A stretch of DNA of 64,000 nucleotides from assembly GCA_950295325.1 (NCBI GenBank), contig OX485809.1, forward strand, positions 25,064,144-25,128,143, read 5' to 3'. The stretch comes from Polytrichum commune (Eukaryota; Streptophyta; Polytrichopsida; Polytrichales; Polytrichaceae). This document shows positions 11,346 to 24,165 of the stretch, piece after piece. The translations under genes were made by a program, and so were the position numbers. Positions within the stretch are counted from its first letter, which is position 1, and each line of letters opens with the position of its first letter. The notes beneath the pieces were generated by a model, which saw only the letters and a program-made list of their open reading frames with translations, did no database searches and was not told the origin of the DNA.

Positions 11346-14300
11346 GGCATGGTCTGGGTATGGGTGCAATTAGAAAGGAAAATGTTGGGCTCTGCTTCCT
11401 AGCTTATAGTTCAACTATTTTCATCTACTTGGATGAGACTTCATCCGAGCATAACTATCTGCCCATAGTTAAACTAATTGGCCAAAATTTCGGCTTGCAA
11501 AATAAAACATGAATTTGAGTTATAGACTTTTATTTTTAGCTAATCATAATTGACCCTATCTAAAACTAACACATTCATCAAGACTTGCGAATCATCTAAT
11601 AAGCCGTAAGTCGAATGTGATGGATATGAAATTGTTTGTGTGAAATTGGTCTATGTCCTCGACATAGTATACATTAGGGAGTGGTAATAAAAATTTTCTA
11701 GTCTGTACATGTAAAAAGGCTATTATGAATTTGAAGTAAAGGTAGATGTACAAAAGTGGACGTTAAAGTTTTAAGAAAAACTCTGACAGTAGATGTGTCA
11801 GTTTCATTCATTACACATTTTCATTGATTATTGTCATATGGTAATAGTCCCCATTGACTACCTTGTCCATTATTGTTCTATGGGTTTGTATAATTTGGGT
11901 TTTTGGATTTTACCCATGACGCTTTTGAAGCGCTCATGGGTTTCCAAGAGTGTTGCTCCACGTGTTAAGGCTAAGATATTGTGCTCTTGTCTTCAATTGT
12001 TTGATGCGATTATTGAGTTTACTTGTTATGGCTGAAGAAATGTTCAACGACAGTCTCGTTGGAAAGTGAAAGTGGATTGTATATGTAATAAAGGGCCTAT
12101 TTAATTCAAGATTTTTTATTTTTATACTTAGTGGAGGCATTTATGACATTAAATAAAAAATCTCGGTGTAAATACATGAGTCCATTTTCTAGCATGCCAT
12201 TAATTTGTATACATTTGTTTTTCTATACAAACCTCTTGTATATAGGGGGTTTAATTTCAAAGTGACCCACGCACATCATTTAGGTTTCCAATGAAAAGTC
12301 CACCCCCTGCACACAAACCATGTAGGATATGTAAACTTCATAAGAGTTGAGGCCATGGTAGTTTTAATTCTTGTATGTATTTGTTTGTATCTTTTGTATA
12401 ACAACTTCAATTCGAAAATTTCTTATTGGAAGTGGTCCGGTGTTTAGTTGTTTGAATTTTCTTAGTTGAACACAACTCCAAAAAGAATGTTGTTCTTCAC
12501 ACAATCAAGCTCTAAACTTTGTTCATAACACATTTTCAATTCAACTAATGTTCTTACCTCTTGAAAACACTTGTTGAAATCTATTCATATTCTCTGCAAA
12601 AAAATCTTTGAACAAAAATATTCTTGTTGGACATGGTACTTTGTTTGATTCCCCACTTTTCTAAGTTGGACACTATTCCAAATATTAAGTGCATCTTATA
12701 TTTGAGATCCAAGAGATTGTTGAGGGCATAGACTAAGTTCTTAGTACATAGTCTAGTAATTAATTTCATGATAATTCATATCTTAGTGATGACTTAAGAT
12801 GACCTTGAATATAAAGTGAACCCCTTCTCCACCTAATATCCTATAATAAACTTTCAACACAATGCATGTGAATTAAACTTGTGTATTATTTCTTACACCC
12901 TCATTGAACAAGTAAATTCATAGATTAGTCATTGTGATTGGTCAAAGTTGGTGCTCTTCTCAAAATATTTTTTAAATTTCTTACACCACCTCAAGAATTG
13001 GCCAAAATTGTGGTGTGGGAGAGAGATGATGCCAACCCATAGGGTACTAGGCTTGAATGAGGGGCGCTTCACCTTGATCATAATCGTAAGCTCAATGTAA
13101 TATGTGCATGAAGAGGATTTAGTAAGCAAGGCTATTGGACAAGTGCTATTGCCTCCTATCAATGGTGGTCCCCTTTTGGTATCCAAGTAGGACTCATGGG
13201 GGGAGGTTAGGAACGGTCTTTTCTAGTAGTCGGGGTTGATATATTTCAAGTATTAATCAATCGATGTTGTTATGATACAAGATGCATATATGTTTAAAAA
13301 AAAATCTCAGTTTCAAAGAATGTTTAAAATGAACATTCTTTGATCATGCATGAAATGAGTACATTTTATTGTAGGACATGTGATGTAAGGTGGATGCATG
13401 GAGAGGTCACTAGCTATATACGTTTGTGTACCACGTGCGGTCAGGGGTTATTTAAAGATGGGCTATTTATCTAAATTTCTTGAATAATTGGCACCCAATT
13501 AGTAGACAAAGTGGTACTTCAAGGTATTTTTCAACACCCTACATGACAATATAATATACACCATGAACTTATTTTATGGGCTCTATTTTATTTGTAAACT
13601 ATACCATTTATCAAAATCTTGGAATATTGTCATAAATTGACTTTCATTTTTTTTTTAACCACATTACATTAACAGAACTTGCAAATAATAAAAATTGTGT
13701 TGAATGTCTAAAGTGTTGCAATTTGGTATAGTCACCTTCAAAAACATGAACAAAACTCTAACAAAGGAAAGAATTAGATGGCTCTCATATTTAAGTAATG
13801 TGTTTAAAAAAAAATTGAATGACCCTACAATATGAGTCAAATATCCAACATTATTGTATGTAAAGAATCAAATGCCCAACAATATTGTCTACGAGGGGCA
13901 TGTGTTCAAGCTTGATCAACACCAATGCAATTCTTACAGCAGCTATGATTTCCCAACAAAATCACCTAAGCTCAAGATTAGCATCTACAGGATCAAGAGA
14001 ATAAATCTTCCTAACCGAATCATACTCCATTGTAACATTTGACATATTTGAATCAGCATCTACTTGCTTATGATTTGTTTGGTCATAGTGGAATTTGAGG
14101 TGTCTTGGGAGCAGGGGGAAAGTCATACATCATGAATCCAATTGTCGGCATGGCAACTCCCTTTTCAAATGCAACTTCTTGTCTTTTTTGGAGGCCAACG
14201 AGTTACCTACATTATTCCCATTTCGTGTCAAGTTTCCTCCGCATCATTTGAACCCACCCAATCCACCATATACTATTGTTAACTCCTTGGAAATTGAATT

Positions 14301-14703
14301 CAGGGTGTTGTTCTTGGGCAGTCTCCCTATGCTGCATTTCTTGGCAGCTTGAAATGCTAGTTGAATAGAAAATCCTTGTAATAACATTTGGTTGAGGGCC
14401 CGGTCACATGTGATTTCGCACTACACTTGGGGGCTTGTGACCACATTACATAATTTTGGAAGTGTCTTGGGACGGCCTTTGGACACTTGTTGTGGGCTCT
14501 CACAATTTCATGGTCACGACTCTTGGCTTGCGTGTGATTTGGCCCTAAACCATGATATCTAATGCCAACTTCTAAATTGGATGAGTTTTAGTCAATGAAG
14601 GCAATTTCTCATCCAATCCAAATACATTAATTAAACCTCACATAAATTCTTTGTTCGTCCACATATTACATACCCCACTTTATTAATTAAAATTAAATAC
14701 CAC

Positions 14704-14707
14704 CTAG
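14704..14707. repeat. Target duplication CTAG of element A (left)
   Basis: CTAG directly before the left end, matched by CTAG at 57207-57210 directly after the right end. Confidence 0.8.
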
Positions 14708-14745
14708 AACACTATATTCGTTAATCGGAGACTTTTGAAAGTCTC
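14708..14745 (+). repeat. Left terminal inverted repeat of element A (transposase side)
   Basis: Begins AACACTATATTCG and continues into a subterminal palindrome GAGACTTTTGAAAGTCTC (14728-14745). The same arrangement is found at the transposase-side end of element B (53981-54018), so it marks that end of the family. Confidence 0.85.
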
Positions 14746-14954
14746 AAAATAAAATATGCCCATGGTTTGGGATGCCAATATTGTGGGCATACGGAATATT
14801 GGGAACATCAAGAACATGACGATTTAAAATTTTACACGTAAAGCATATTCTTATTACTAAAAATAGAGAATTTCAATTAAAATGAAAACGTGAGCTCTTT
14901 GTGGAAAATAACAATCAACTCTAAAAAAAACAATTGGTTTATGTCATTATAGAG

Positions 14955-15011
14955 TTTGGGGTGCGCATCCCATAAGTAAGGCTCTTATGAATTTGGATGG
15001 CACATCCCAAA
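14955..15011. repeat. Subterminal palindromes near left end of element A
   Basis: Two imperfect palindromes of the form TTTGGGRTGNGCATCCCA, at 14955-14974 and 14992-15011. Similar words occur near the corresponding end of element B (about 53500-53720). They may be transposase binding sites or CpG-decayed relatives of the main iterons. Confidence 0.45.
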
Positions 15012-15114
15012 CGTATACAACAATGGAGTGTGACAAGTCCACTAAGTCTAATAAAAACCAAGTCTACTAAGCGCCCATGTTTTTCGCCATTAACTCCCAC
15101 CTAATATGTTATGT

Positions 15115-15630
15115 TTACACATCTCCATCTTCCGCTTCATATCCATTCTCGGCGTCATTCACCGCAGCTGCAATACGTGCCAAGTTGTCTTTGGCAAAAT
15201 CTATATGTTTTTGGGGGATGGTCATTGTTTCTGTTTTGGAACCTTTGCGCGGCTTCCAAGCACAAAATATAGTATCCGTGTTTATCCAAACCGGTGTGTA
15301 CGTTGAGTCCACTGTCCACTTAAAATTCTTTTTGGTGTCCCAACCTAAATAAGTGCGTAGCACGTTTTGGTCTTTAGTGCTTGGACGACAATATTCCACC
15401 TCAATTTGACGAAAGTTTGGGCTAGTTCGAACAAAATTGGGTGAAGACAATGCTTTCACCAACCAAATTGGCTTGGGATGCTCCTCATCCCCTGCTCGTA
15501 CGAGGACCAAATAACCTTCATGGCAATCAACACCTACACGAAACGACGGTGCCGGTCGATCTCGGGCAGGGCCAACGTAATGCTCGTCCATTGCGAACTC
15601 TTCACGAACGTCTCCATTGCTAAAAAACAT
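15115..15630 (-). pseudogene. Element A transposase, 3' part of exon 2 (severed by LTR element)
   Basis: This is the C-terminal segment of the element A transposase, reading leftwards and stopping at 15115-15117. Its translation begins MFFSNGDVREEF and matches the C-terminal third of the intact sister protein of element B (compare MFFDNGDIREEF near 52843). The rest of the gene lies at 24166-26785. The Ty3/gypsy element entered between the codons for VESDT and MFF. Deleting that element with one GGTGT copy brings the two parts back into the same frame, with no stop in either. The segment contains the family region ending KPRKGSKTETMTIPQKHID and an acidic tail. No catalytic residue lies in it. 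Confidence 0.85.
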
Positions 15631-15635
15631 GGTGT
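15631..15635. repeat. Target duplication GGTGT of Ty3/gypsy element (left)
   Basis: GGTGT just before the 5' LTR, matched at 24166-24170 just after the 3' LTR. Five base pairs is the usual duplication length for Ty3/gypsy integration. Confidence 0.95.
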
Positions 15636-17151
15636 TGTGAGCCCAAAAGGGTGCCCACATTTAGTCTTAGACCCTTGAAACGTTAGTTGATGCACTTTGA
15701 AGTAGCATGTTACTTCACAAAAATATAAAAAGAGTGAAATGTTAGTCTTAGAAGTACCATGTTGTAAGAGGCTAGGATGTGAGTTGTTATTGTGTTTTTA
15801 CCTTCGGAAGGATTTGAGTGAATGAGGATAGGTAAGGAGAACTTGGATTGAGTAGTTAGTGAGTAGGCTAGTACAAATGGATGGAGACAACCAAAGTGAC
15901 TCAAGAGGCAAGTGCATTCGAATTGGGATGAATGGAGGATCACATGGAGCGCACAAGTGGACCACCTCATCATGGCCACTTAATGGGGAAGGCCCAAGGA
16001 AGAATGCAAGGTGGAGGATAAGCAAATTCTCAAAGCACCAATCAAATCACGAGTTAAGCATCGTGGTTTGAATTAAGTGGTGAGCGACGATTTGGGAAAG
16101 TAAGGGGAGAAAGTTATGGCGGCGGAAAGCGAAGGAGGCTAAGTTTGGGTTGAAGCATCCCAAGTTTGGTAAAGTGTGGTAGGTAGAAAGCCAAGGCTAG
16201 TTAAATGTTCGAATTAGGATCCTTGTTGATCATTTGAGGGAGGAAGACTTAGAAGATAGGATTGGCGCCTACTAAGTAGGAGGAAATCTCAAGGGCTTAT
16301 CGTGAGCCTTGAGGGTGCTCACCCCCTCAAGCTTACTATATAATCCCTCATTCTTCCCTCACTCATCCTCTCTTTCCTTTGTGCTCCAAGGCACCCCACG
16401 AGTTATAAGTGTGGGTGTGGGAAGCCATATTGGAGCACATGTGTGTGCTTAGTTTTTAGTTTGAGAGCCAAGGCTTGTTAGCCTTGAAGAGGGCTTGACC
16501 TCTTGGTAGAATTAGTGTTGACGTGAAGGATTTTAAAGTTAATTCATGATTCCAATTTGTGGTACTTTAAGTTCATGTTTTGAATACACGTGGTTGTAAG
16601 TTCCATGTTTAAGAGTTGAGCACTTGATGTTGTGATGAGTGCAAAAATATACTTGTGTGGATTAGTTAGTCTTAGTGAAGTTAGGAAATTCTCTCTCCCC
16701 CTCTCCTCTCTAGGATTTTAGGATTTTAGGATTAGAGAAGAATTGTGTGATTAGAAAGGGGTTGTTAGTAGAATTAGGGAAATTAGGTAGGAAGATTAAT
16801 TAAGGGCTTGAATAATTAGTGAGGTAGTTGGGGATTACAACTACAAAGTTGTGGGTTCATGAAGGAGCTGGGTTTATGAAGGAGCTGGGTTTGTTTAGTT
16901 AGAAAGTAAAGAGCTGGGTTTATGAAGGAGCTGGGTTTATGAAGGAGCTGGGTTTGTTTAGTTAGAAGCTAAGAAGCTGGGTTTATGAAGGAGCTGGGTT
17001 TATGAAGGAGCTAGTTAAATCCAAGACCACTTGAAGGGTGAACCTTGCACTATGGACTCATCCAAGTCCAAATCCAATACCGCGGAGGAATGTGAGCCCA
17101 AACCCACTACTCGGACTACGGACGCTTAAGGGTGGGGGGTTTGGCCTCACA
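15636..17151 (+). repeat. 5' LTR of Ty3/gypsy element
   Basis: 1516 bp, starting TGTGAGCCC and ending GGCCTCACA, same length as the copy at 22650-24165. It contains short tandem copies of GAAGGAGCTGGGTTTAT (about 16860-17010). Reading frames inside the LTR recur in both copies only because the LTR is duplicated and are not treated as genes. Confidence 0.97.
16337..16343 (+). promoter_or_regulatory. Putative TATA box in 5' LTR
   Basis: TATATAA followed by a pyrimidine-rich stretch (TCCCTCATTCTTCCCTCACTC), in the middle of the LTR where a U3/R boundary would be expected. The same site in the 3' LTR is at 23351-23357. Inferred from sequence only. Confidence 0.5.
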
Positions 17152-17155
17152 TAAT

Positions 17156-17175
17156 TGGTGCGTCCGCCGGGAGCG
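17156..17175 (+). other. Putative tRNA primer-binding site
   Basis: TGGTGCGTCCGCCGGGAGCG begins four bases after the 5' LTR. It starts with TGG, complementary to a tRNA CCA end. The implied acceptor stem (CGGACGCACCA) would suit an arginine-type tRNA, but I cannot confirm which. Confidence 0.6.
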
Positions 17176-18079
17176 AAGCGGAAGGTAGTTACAAGACTTG
17201 GAGGCGACTAGGAGACTTGGAGGCAACTAGGAGACTTGGAGGCAACTAGGAAAAATTGGAGACACAAACTTGAGAGAAGGGAAGGAGCACCCGAAACTCA
17301 GTAAGTATTCTCTCTTTGGGTTACATTTGAATTCATTGTATTTCAACTATTCCTTGGAATGAATTGCATTGTCAATTACGCAAATTCATTTTTGAGGATG
17401 GAGCGCGGCGAAGGTACGTCCTCAACCTTTTTGGGGATTTGCTAAGAACTTAAAAGGAACCTATAACCGAGTAGCTCATTAAAACATTAGAGGGTAAATT
17501 CACCTTAGGACATTGAACTTTGACACTCACCTCGGGGTGAGTCTCAAAGTTTTGGGAGTTGTCATTTCATGCTCTAGATTAAATTAATATTTCACAAAGT
17601 TTATGGTGTTGTTACATTGAGTCACGATTGAGGGGAGTGCTAACTCACAGGGGGATGCGATTGCTCAAGGTATGTTTATTTCTTCAAAGTGAACTCATTA
17701 ACTAATTAAGGAATGCCTTTTGTACTCGTGATTGTTGTTATCCGTTGTAGAGGGTAATTCCCGAATTGTGGATGGTGTGAGAAGTTGAAGGGTGAAGCCT
17801 CGACTTTTAACATAATCTACTCGGAAGGTCACCCCCTCACAATCGGTATTGTGGTGAGTGTTAATTTGCGGGAAGGTGCGGAGGTGATGCTCCGACTTAA
17901 CCAAAAAATTAACATGAACATGCCTATCCCCTATTGGGATTCTTTCACCTAAGTGGGCTTGCAGGTTCTTTTCCTCACCTCCTAAAAAAATTATAACCAC
18001 ACCAAGACAAGTGAAAATATTAAGAGGGGAATTGCTAGGATTATGTGTGGTCAAGTGAGGGTCGATCGATTCTTATGGA
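17176..18079 (+). other. Leader region of Ty3/gypsy element
   Basis: Untranslated leader between primer-binding site and gag start, with three short tandem GGAGACTTGGAGGCAACTA-like units near 17200-17250. No convincing reading frame. Confidence 0.6.
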
Positions 18080-21000
18080 ATGCAAGGTAGGACTCGCTCA
18101 CAAAAACCAAGTTTGATAGTAGGACTAGAGAAATCTACTCGAAAGAGGCGGTCCTCTAAAATCAGTGATAGATTAGAACAAGATAATGTTAGAATAGAGA
18201 GTTGTTTGAACGTCGAACCTAGGACTAGGTCAATTCTAGACACCTTAGAACTTGGAGCTCAACTTGAAGAGGAGATCACTCCCTCCAAATTGAGTGGTGA
18301 AACTTCTTCGGAAAATTACACACTTAGAGAAGAATTCCCGGTAGAAGTTGATAGGGGATTGTTGAATAGTTCACCGGTCACCATGGCCGAGGAACGGGGG
18401 ATGGATCCACCACCCATACCCCCAATTCCGCCCATACCTCCTATACCTCCAATAGACCCATTGGTTAGGCCAAGAGGCCTACCAATTGTGGTTCTACAAA
18501 ATTTAGCGGCGATGGATATGCCATCTCATCTCCCTAAATTTTATGGGACCAAGGATGAGGACCCCTCTCGGCACATGGAACGGTATATCGAACGGTTGGC
18601 TAGCTTCCTCATAACCGACCCGGGTTATTGGTTAGTGTGGTTTCCTACCACTCTAGAGGGGGAAGCCTATGAATGGTATCGGGATCATGCCGAGGGACAT
18701 TTTAGGGGATGGGAACAATTACAAAGGGAGTTTCTTAACGAATTTAGGCCGGAAGTGGGTCAAAGTACCGCATTAAGGGCATTGTCGTCATTGAAGCAAG
18801 GAAGGGAGGAAGAAATTTCGGCTTACATTAGGAGGTTTGATTTAGTGTGCACTAGATTTGTGGGTACCATGCTCAACGACGACACGCTAAAGCAATTTTT
18901 CATTCAAGGGTTTTTTAAGTCCGGAACTATTAGGGGTGTTCTAGAAAGGAATCCCTTGACCTTGGCGGATGCCAAGCGTGCGGCTAGAGATATTGAAAAC
19001 TTGGATAAAGATCACGAAAGGCTATGGAGAAGGGAGGATGAATTGATCCCACAATTCATCCCCATACGCCCTAGGGTGGTAGCGGTAGAACCCGCTAAGT
19101 ATGAGAACCAAATTCCATATGCCATTGTGGACACCGGTCCCCGACCTTTAGCGGTTAGGGAACCGGCACCTCTTTTGGCACTACCGGCCCCTAGAACGGA
19201 TCCACACTTGGAGGAGGTTGAGAGAAGACTAGGTGCTAGCCAACTAGGATTCCAAGAGGCTATGATAAAACAAATGCAAAGCCTCACGGATCAAATGTCA
19301 TTAATGATCCGGAGTCAACAACCGGGGCCTCCACCCCCGGTTGAGTCGGGTAGGCATTCTTCCGGATTATGGTGTGTCCAATGTGGCCAACCGGGCCACA
19401 CGCGTCAATTTTGTAGAAGTGGACAAAACCGTGACCAAAGAGGAAACGGTAACCCACCTCAACAAAATCAACGAGGTCAAGCGCCACCTCACTATGGAAA
19501 TGGAAGCAATAGAGGACCACAACCTAGAGGGCAAGGTGGCCAAAATTTAGAGAAGAAGGAATTTCATCCCTTTTGTGGAAGGTGGCACGCTCAAGGACAA
19601 TGTTGGTCCGAAGGTCAAGAGTTTAATTGTAGCAATTGTGGAGGAAGTCATCCCTCGGATACGTGTCGCCAACCGGACAAAATAATTAATGTCCCTTACC
19701 CGGTGGCTAATCCACAACAACAAGCAAGGGATAATATGCGAGGTGCTAGGCCACAAGGAGTACCGGCCAATGAACTTAGGCCACCTAACTTATACTATGA
19801 CCATAGTAATGCTAGGCAAACTTTTCATCCACCGGCGGGCTTGCAAACTACAACCGGTTACATTCCAATACAAAATAGACAAGGAGTTCCACCTAATGGT
19901 AGTAACGGGAGACAAGCGCCTCCAACGGATCCGGGACCATCTCACTCCCAAGATGTTAGGTTCATGGATGGAGTGTTGGAGGCCACATGTGATGACATGC
20001 TTCCTCTCCCAACGAGAATTGGAGAGGAGCAAAGTCAATGGCCTCCTCACACCAATGCTATTACATATGAGTTAGTGAAAGGTAAGGGTGTGGTTGAAGA
20101 AGCACCTGCACTAGCGGTAACTACTAGGGCTAGGAGAGGGGATGCCCCGTTGGAGGTAGGAATAGGAGAGCAAGGAAATTACTCTTCGGATGAAGAGATT
20201 AATCTCTCCGAGTTGGATAGGGTAGCTAGAAGAGCTACTAAGGATGTGGAGAGGGAAAATATAATTTTACAAGATAGGGAGAGGACTAATGTGGTACATG
20301 ACTTGGATAATAGCGATGTGGGTGAATGGGAAGGACCGGGGGTTCCCGTAGACGAATTCGACGTAGTGGGTAATTCTAAGGTGGAAAGATCTACCGGGTA
20401 CGACTTGTGGGCGGACCTTAGTACACTCAAGGCGGATATTACTTTCGGCCAACTATTGGAAATTTCACCCACGGCAAGGAAAACATTAAAGGAGGGAATG
20501 CCGGTACACAAGAGGATGAGGAAGGTGAAAGCTAAAATAGCCGCTAGGATCCAATCACAAGGTGGAAGAGACGTGAAAGCTATAGAAATAGAAGTTGTTA
20601 TAGTAGATAAGGTGGTTCCTAATGTGCTAGTCGACGGAGGGAGTAGTCTAAATATACTACCGGAGGATACTATGAAAAAATTGGGACTTGGACTCACGGG
20701 GCCTTCACCTTTGGTCATAAATATGGCAAATCAAAGTTCGACTACGCCTTTGGGGATGATCAAGGATTGTAGAATGACTACGGGAGGTGAGGAGTACTTG
20801 GTCACCTTCCATGTCATTAAAATGCACTCCAACAAGGACACCTTCCCCATTTTGCTAGGTAGGCCTTGGTTGCGGATGGCGAATGCTATGGTCAATTGGG
20901 GTGGACCTAAACCATCCATCACTTATGGTCCGGAGGGTAATAGGGTCATAGTGTCCATTGGTTCATTAGAAGGATGGATGGAGAAGGAGATGTATTTGCC

Positions 21001-22649
21001 ATTGGAGAAGGAAATTGATGACTTAAACGAGAATGAGATTGGCAAGGCATTGGTGGGAGTCGTCCATCCCGAAGGTCAAAGGGTTGTTATAGATTCGGGC
21101 TCGGGAAGTCTAGGTCCTAATTTTTACAATTATGGGGATAATGGGGATTATGCCCAATGGCTAAGGGAGTACCCCGAGTCCGAGGTTGATGTAATGGTTA
21201 CATTTCACCAAGTAGGCTTAGGGAGTGAATTTCCTAGTGTTAGTTTAGGAGAGGGCTCATTGTTGGAGCCATGTGAGGTGCTCACCGAGGAAGAGTGGGT
21301 TAGCGGTGGGTTAACACCTTGGGTAGATGACGTGGAAGAGGGTGAGGTTAGTTTAATTCATGTAGATGGGACTCAAGAGGAGGATGTGATTATTGAGTCA
21401 TCGAAATTGGAGGAGCCTTTACATTTCAAGACCACGTCTACGGGGATAGTTGTAGGTCAAGATGTGAAAGATTACCCCAATGTGCCTTCCGATTGGTATC
21501 GGAACAAAGAGGAACAAGCACATGTGTCGGAAGCGGATTGGCGGTACGTGGATGTGAAATTAAAGAATGGAAAAACCCGACAAATGAAGATGGGCTCCAA
21601 ATTGGGGGAGAAAGAGGTTAGGGAGTATAGCAATTTGGTGGATGAGTTTAGTGATACTTTTGCATGGTCCTACGATGAGCTTAAGGGAATTCCTAGGGAA
21701 ATGGTAGAGCACCGGATTCCTTTAATTCCGGGGGCGAGGCCAATTAGACAAAAGGAGAGGAGGATGAATCCTCAATTGCAATTGTTGGTGAAAGCGGAAT
21801 TGGAAAGGTTATTGAAGGCCGGGTTTATCAAGCCGGTGGAAATCACGGATTGGGTTTCTCCTATGGTCTTAGTAAAGAAAAAAAAATGGGAAATTAAGGG
21901 TTTGTGTCGACTATAGGAAATTGAATTCGTGCACACAAAAGGATCACTTCCCCTTACCTTTTATCACCTTGTTGCTTGAGGAGGTTGGAGGTCATTCGCG
22001 ATATACCTTTATGGATGGGTATGCGGGTTATAATCAAATTTCCATAGCCCTCCAAGATATCCATAAAACGGCTTTTACTACACCTTGGGGTACTTTTGTG
22101 TGGGTAGTGATGCCATTTGGGTTATGTAATGCCCCGGCTACTTTCCAACGATTAGTAATGTATATCTTCACCGACTTGTTGTTCAAATCCATGACCGTCT
22201 TTGTGGACGATTTTAGCACACAAAGTAATGTGGATGATCACCTACATTGTGTTAGGGAGGCATTGGTTAGGTGTAGGAAGATGAGGTTAGCATTGAACCC
22301 GGATAAGACATTTTTGGGAGTGAATAAGGGAGTGTTGTTGGGTTATGTTGTTAGTGAGAAAGGTAGAGAACCCGATCCGGATAAGATTGCGGCCATAAGC
22401 GACTTGGCAACTCCAACCAATTCCAAGGGGATCTCTAAGTTGTTAGGACATGTGGGATGGTACCGGGAACTTATTCCTAATTTTTCAAAGATAGCGGTGC
22501 CCATTACCCATTTGCTCAAAAAGGATGTCAAATTCGAGTGGACGGATGCTTGTCAAAAAGCCTTTGAGGAATTGTGGGATAGGTTGAGCACCTATCCGGT
22601 GTTGATACCACCCAATTGGGGTAAACCTTTTCACGTCTATTGTGATGTA
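18080..22649 (+). pseudogene. gag-pol polyprotein of Ty3/gypsy element, frameshifted and truncated
   Basis: In order: a proline-rich N-terminal stretch (residues about 110-130); a retrotransposon gag domain (about 145-320, with WLVWFPTTLEGEAYEWY); a CCHC-type zinc knuckle WCVQCGQPGHTRQFC (about 430) and a second Cys-rich knuckle-like motif (about 515); an aspartic-protease-like site with DGGSS (about 853); and the start of reverse transcriptase (about 1180). One extra A in the nine-A run at 21878-21886 shifts the frame and stops it at 21914-21916. The RT frame continues to 22649 with GYAGYNQISIA, the MPFGLCNAPATFQR block and the catalytic FVDD box (about 22200). RNase H ends after HVYCDV, and integrase is absent. 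Because an A run is involved, a sequencing error is possible for the frameshift but not for the truncation. Confidence 0.9.
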
Positions 22650-24165
22650 TGTGAGCCCAAAAGGGTGCCCACATTTAGTCTTAGACCTTTGAAACGTTAG
22701 TTGATGCACTTTGAAGTAGCATGTTACTTCACAAAAATATAAAAAGAGTGAAATGTTAGTCTTAGAAGTACCATGTTGTAAGAGGCTAGGATGTGAGTTG
22801 TTATTGTGTTTTTACCTTCGGAAGGATTTGAGTGAATGAGGATAGGTAAGGAGAACTTGGATTGAGTAGTTAGTGAGTAGGCTAGTACAAATGGATGGAG
22901 ACAACCAAAGTGACTCAAGAGGCAAGTGCATTCGAATTGGGATGAATGGAGGATCACATGGAGCGCACAAGTGGACCACCTCATCATGGCCACTTAATGG
23001 GGAAGGCCCAAGGAAGAATGCAAGGTGGAGGATAAGCAAATTCTCAAAGCACCAATCAAATCACGAGTTAAGCATCGTGGTTTGAATTAAGTGGTGAGCG
23101 ACGATTTGGGAAAGTAAGGGGAGAAAGTTATGGCGGCGGAAAGCGAAGGAGGCTAAGTTTGGGTTGAAGCATCCCAAGTTTGGTAAAGTGTGGTAGGTAG
23201 AAAGCCAAGGCTAGTTAAATGTTCGAATTAGGATCCTTGTTGATCATTTGAGGGAGGAAGACTTAGAAGATAGGATTGGCGCCTACTAAGTAGGAGGAAA
23301 TCTCAAGGGCTTATCGTGAGCCTTGAGGGTGCTCACCCCCTCAAGCTTACTATATAATCCCTCATTCTTCCCTCACTCATCCTCTCTTTCCTTTGTGCTC
23401 CAAGGCACCCCACGAGTTATAAGTGTGGGTGTGGGAAGCCATATTGGAGCACATGTGTGTGCTTAGTTTTTAGTTTGAGAGCCAAGGCTTGTTAGCCTTG
23501 AAGAGGGCTTGACCTCTTGGTAGAATTAGTGTTGACGTGAAGGATTTTAAAGTTAATTCATGATTCCAATTTGTGGTACTTTAAGTTCATGTTTTGAATA
23601 CACGTGGTTGTAAGTTCCATGTTTAAGAGTTGAGCACTTGATGTTGTGATGAGTGCAAAAATATACTTGTGTGGATTAGTTAGTCTTAGTGAAGTTAGGA
23701 AATTCTCTCTCCCCCTCTCCTCTCTAGGATTTTAGGATTTTAGGATTAGAGAAGAATTGTGTGATTAGAAAGGGGTTGTTAGTAGAATTAGGGAAATTAG
23801 GTAGGAAGATTAGTTAAGGGCTTGAATAATTAGTGAGGTAGTTGGGGATTACAACTACAAAGTTGTGGGTTCATGAAGGAGCTGGGTTTATGAAGGAGCT
23901 GGGTTTGTTTAGTTAGAAAGTAAAGAGCTGGGTTTATGAAGGAGCTGGGTTTATGAAGGAGCTGGGTTTGTTTAGTTAGAAGCTAAGAAGCTGGGTTTAT
24001 GAAGGAGCTGGGTTTATGAAGGAGCTAGTTAAATCCAAGACCACTTGAAGGGTGAACCTTGCACTATGGACTCATCCAAGTCCAAATCCAATACCGCGGA
24101 GGAATGTGAGCCCAAACCCACTACTCGGACTACGGACGCTTAAGGGTGGGGGGTTTGGCCTCACA
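22650..24165 (+). repeat. 3' LTR of Ty3/gypsy element
   Basis: 1516 bp, differing from the 5' LTR at two positions (C/T at 15674/22688, A/G at 16799/23813). It is fused directly to truncated RNase H coding sequence without a polypurine tract. Confidence 0.97.

Larger units (their letters stand above)
9021..14703. other. Non-coding stretch with simple repeats
   Basis: No gene recognised. The stretch includes a pyrimidine-rich region (about 9900-10620) with a CT microsatellite and a GGGCATGGGTG minisatellite. The short frames in the CT-rich part are composition artefacts. Confidence 0.45.
15636..24165 (+). mobile_element. Young, internally deleted Ty3/gypsy LTR retrotransposon
   Basis: Two 1516-bp LTRs (TGTGAG...CTCACA) flank a 5498-bp interior holding a leader with primer-binding site and a gag-protease-RT frame. 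The interior stops early in the RNase H region. The rest of RNase H, the integrase and the polypurine tract are missing, and the 3' LTR follows directly. The LTRs differ at only two positions (15674/22688 and 16799/23813), so insertion is recent. It lies inside, and antisense to, the element A transposase gene. Confidence 0.95.

Noticed and set aside
14708-14712. Possible CACTA (En/Spm) superfamily, because the ends contain CACTA
   Set aside because: With ends starting at CACTA the flanks do not form a duplication. Starting at AACACTA both elements give perfect 4-bp duplications. CACTA elements make 3-bp duplications, and the transposase here lacks their typical motifs as far as I can judge.
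15710-16071. Conserved small proteins present twice (15710-16071 and 22724-23085)
   Set aside because: They lie within the two LTRs and are identical only because the LTR is duplicated. Three overlapping frames in different phases and strands are equally conserved.
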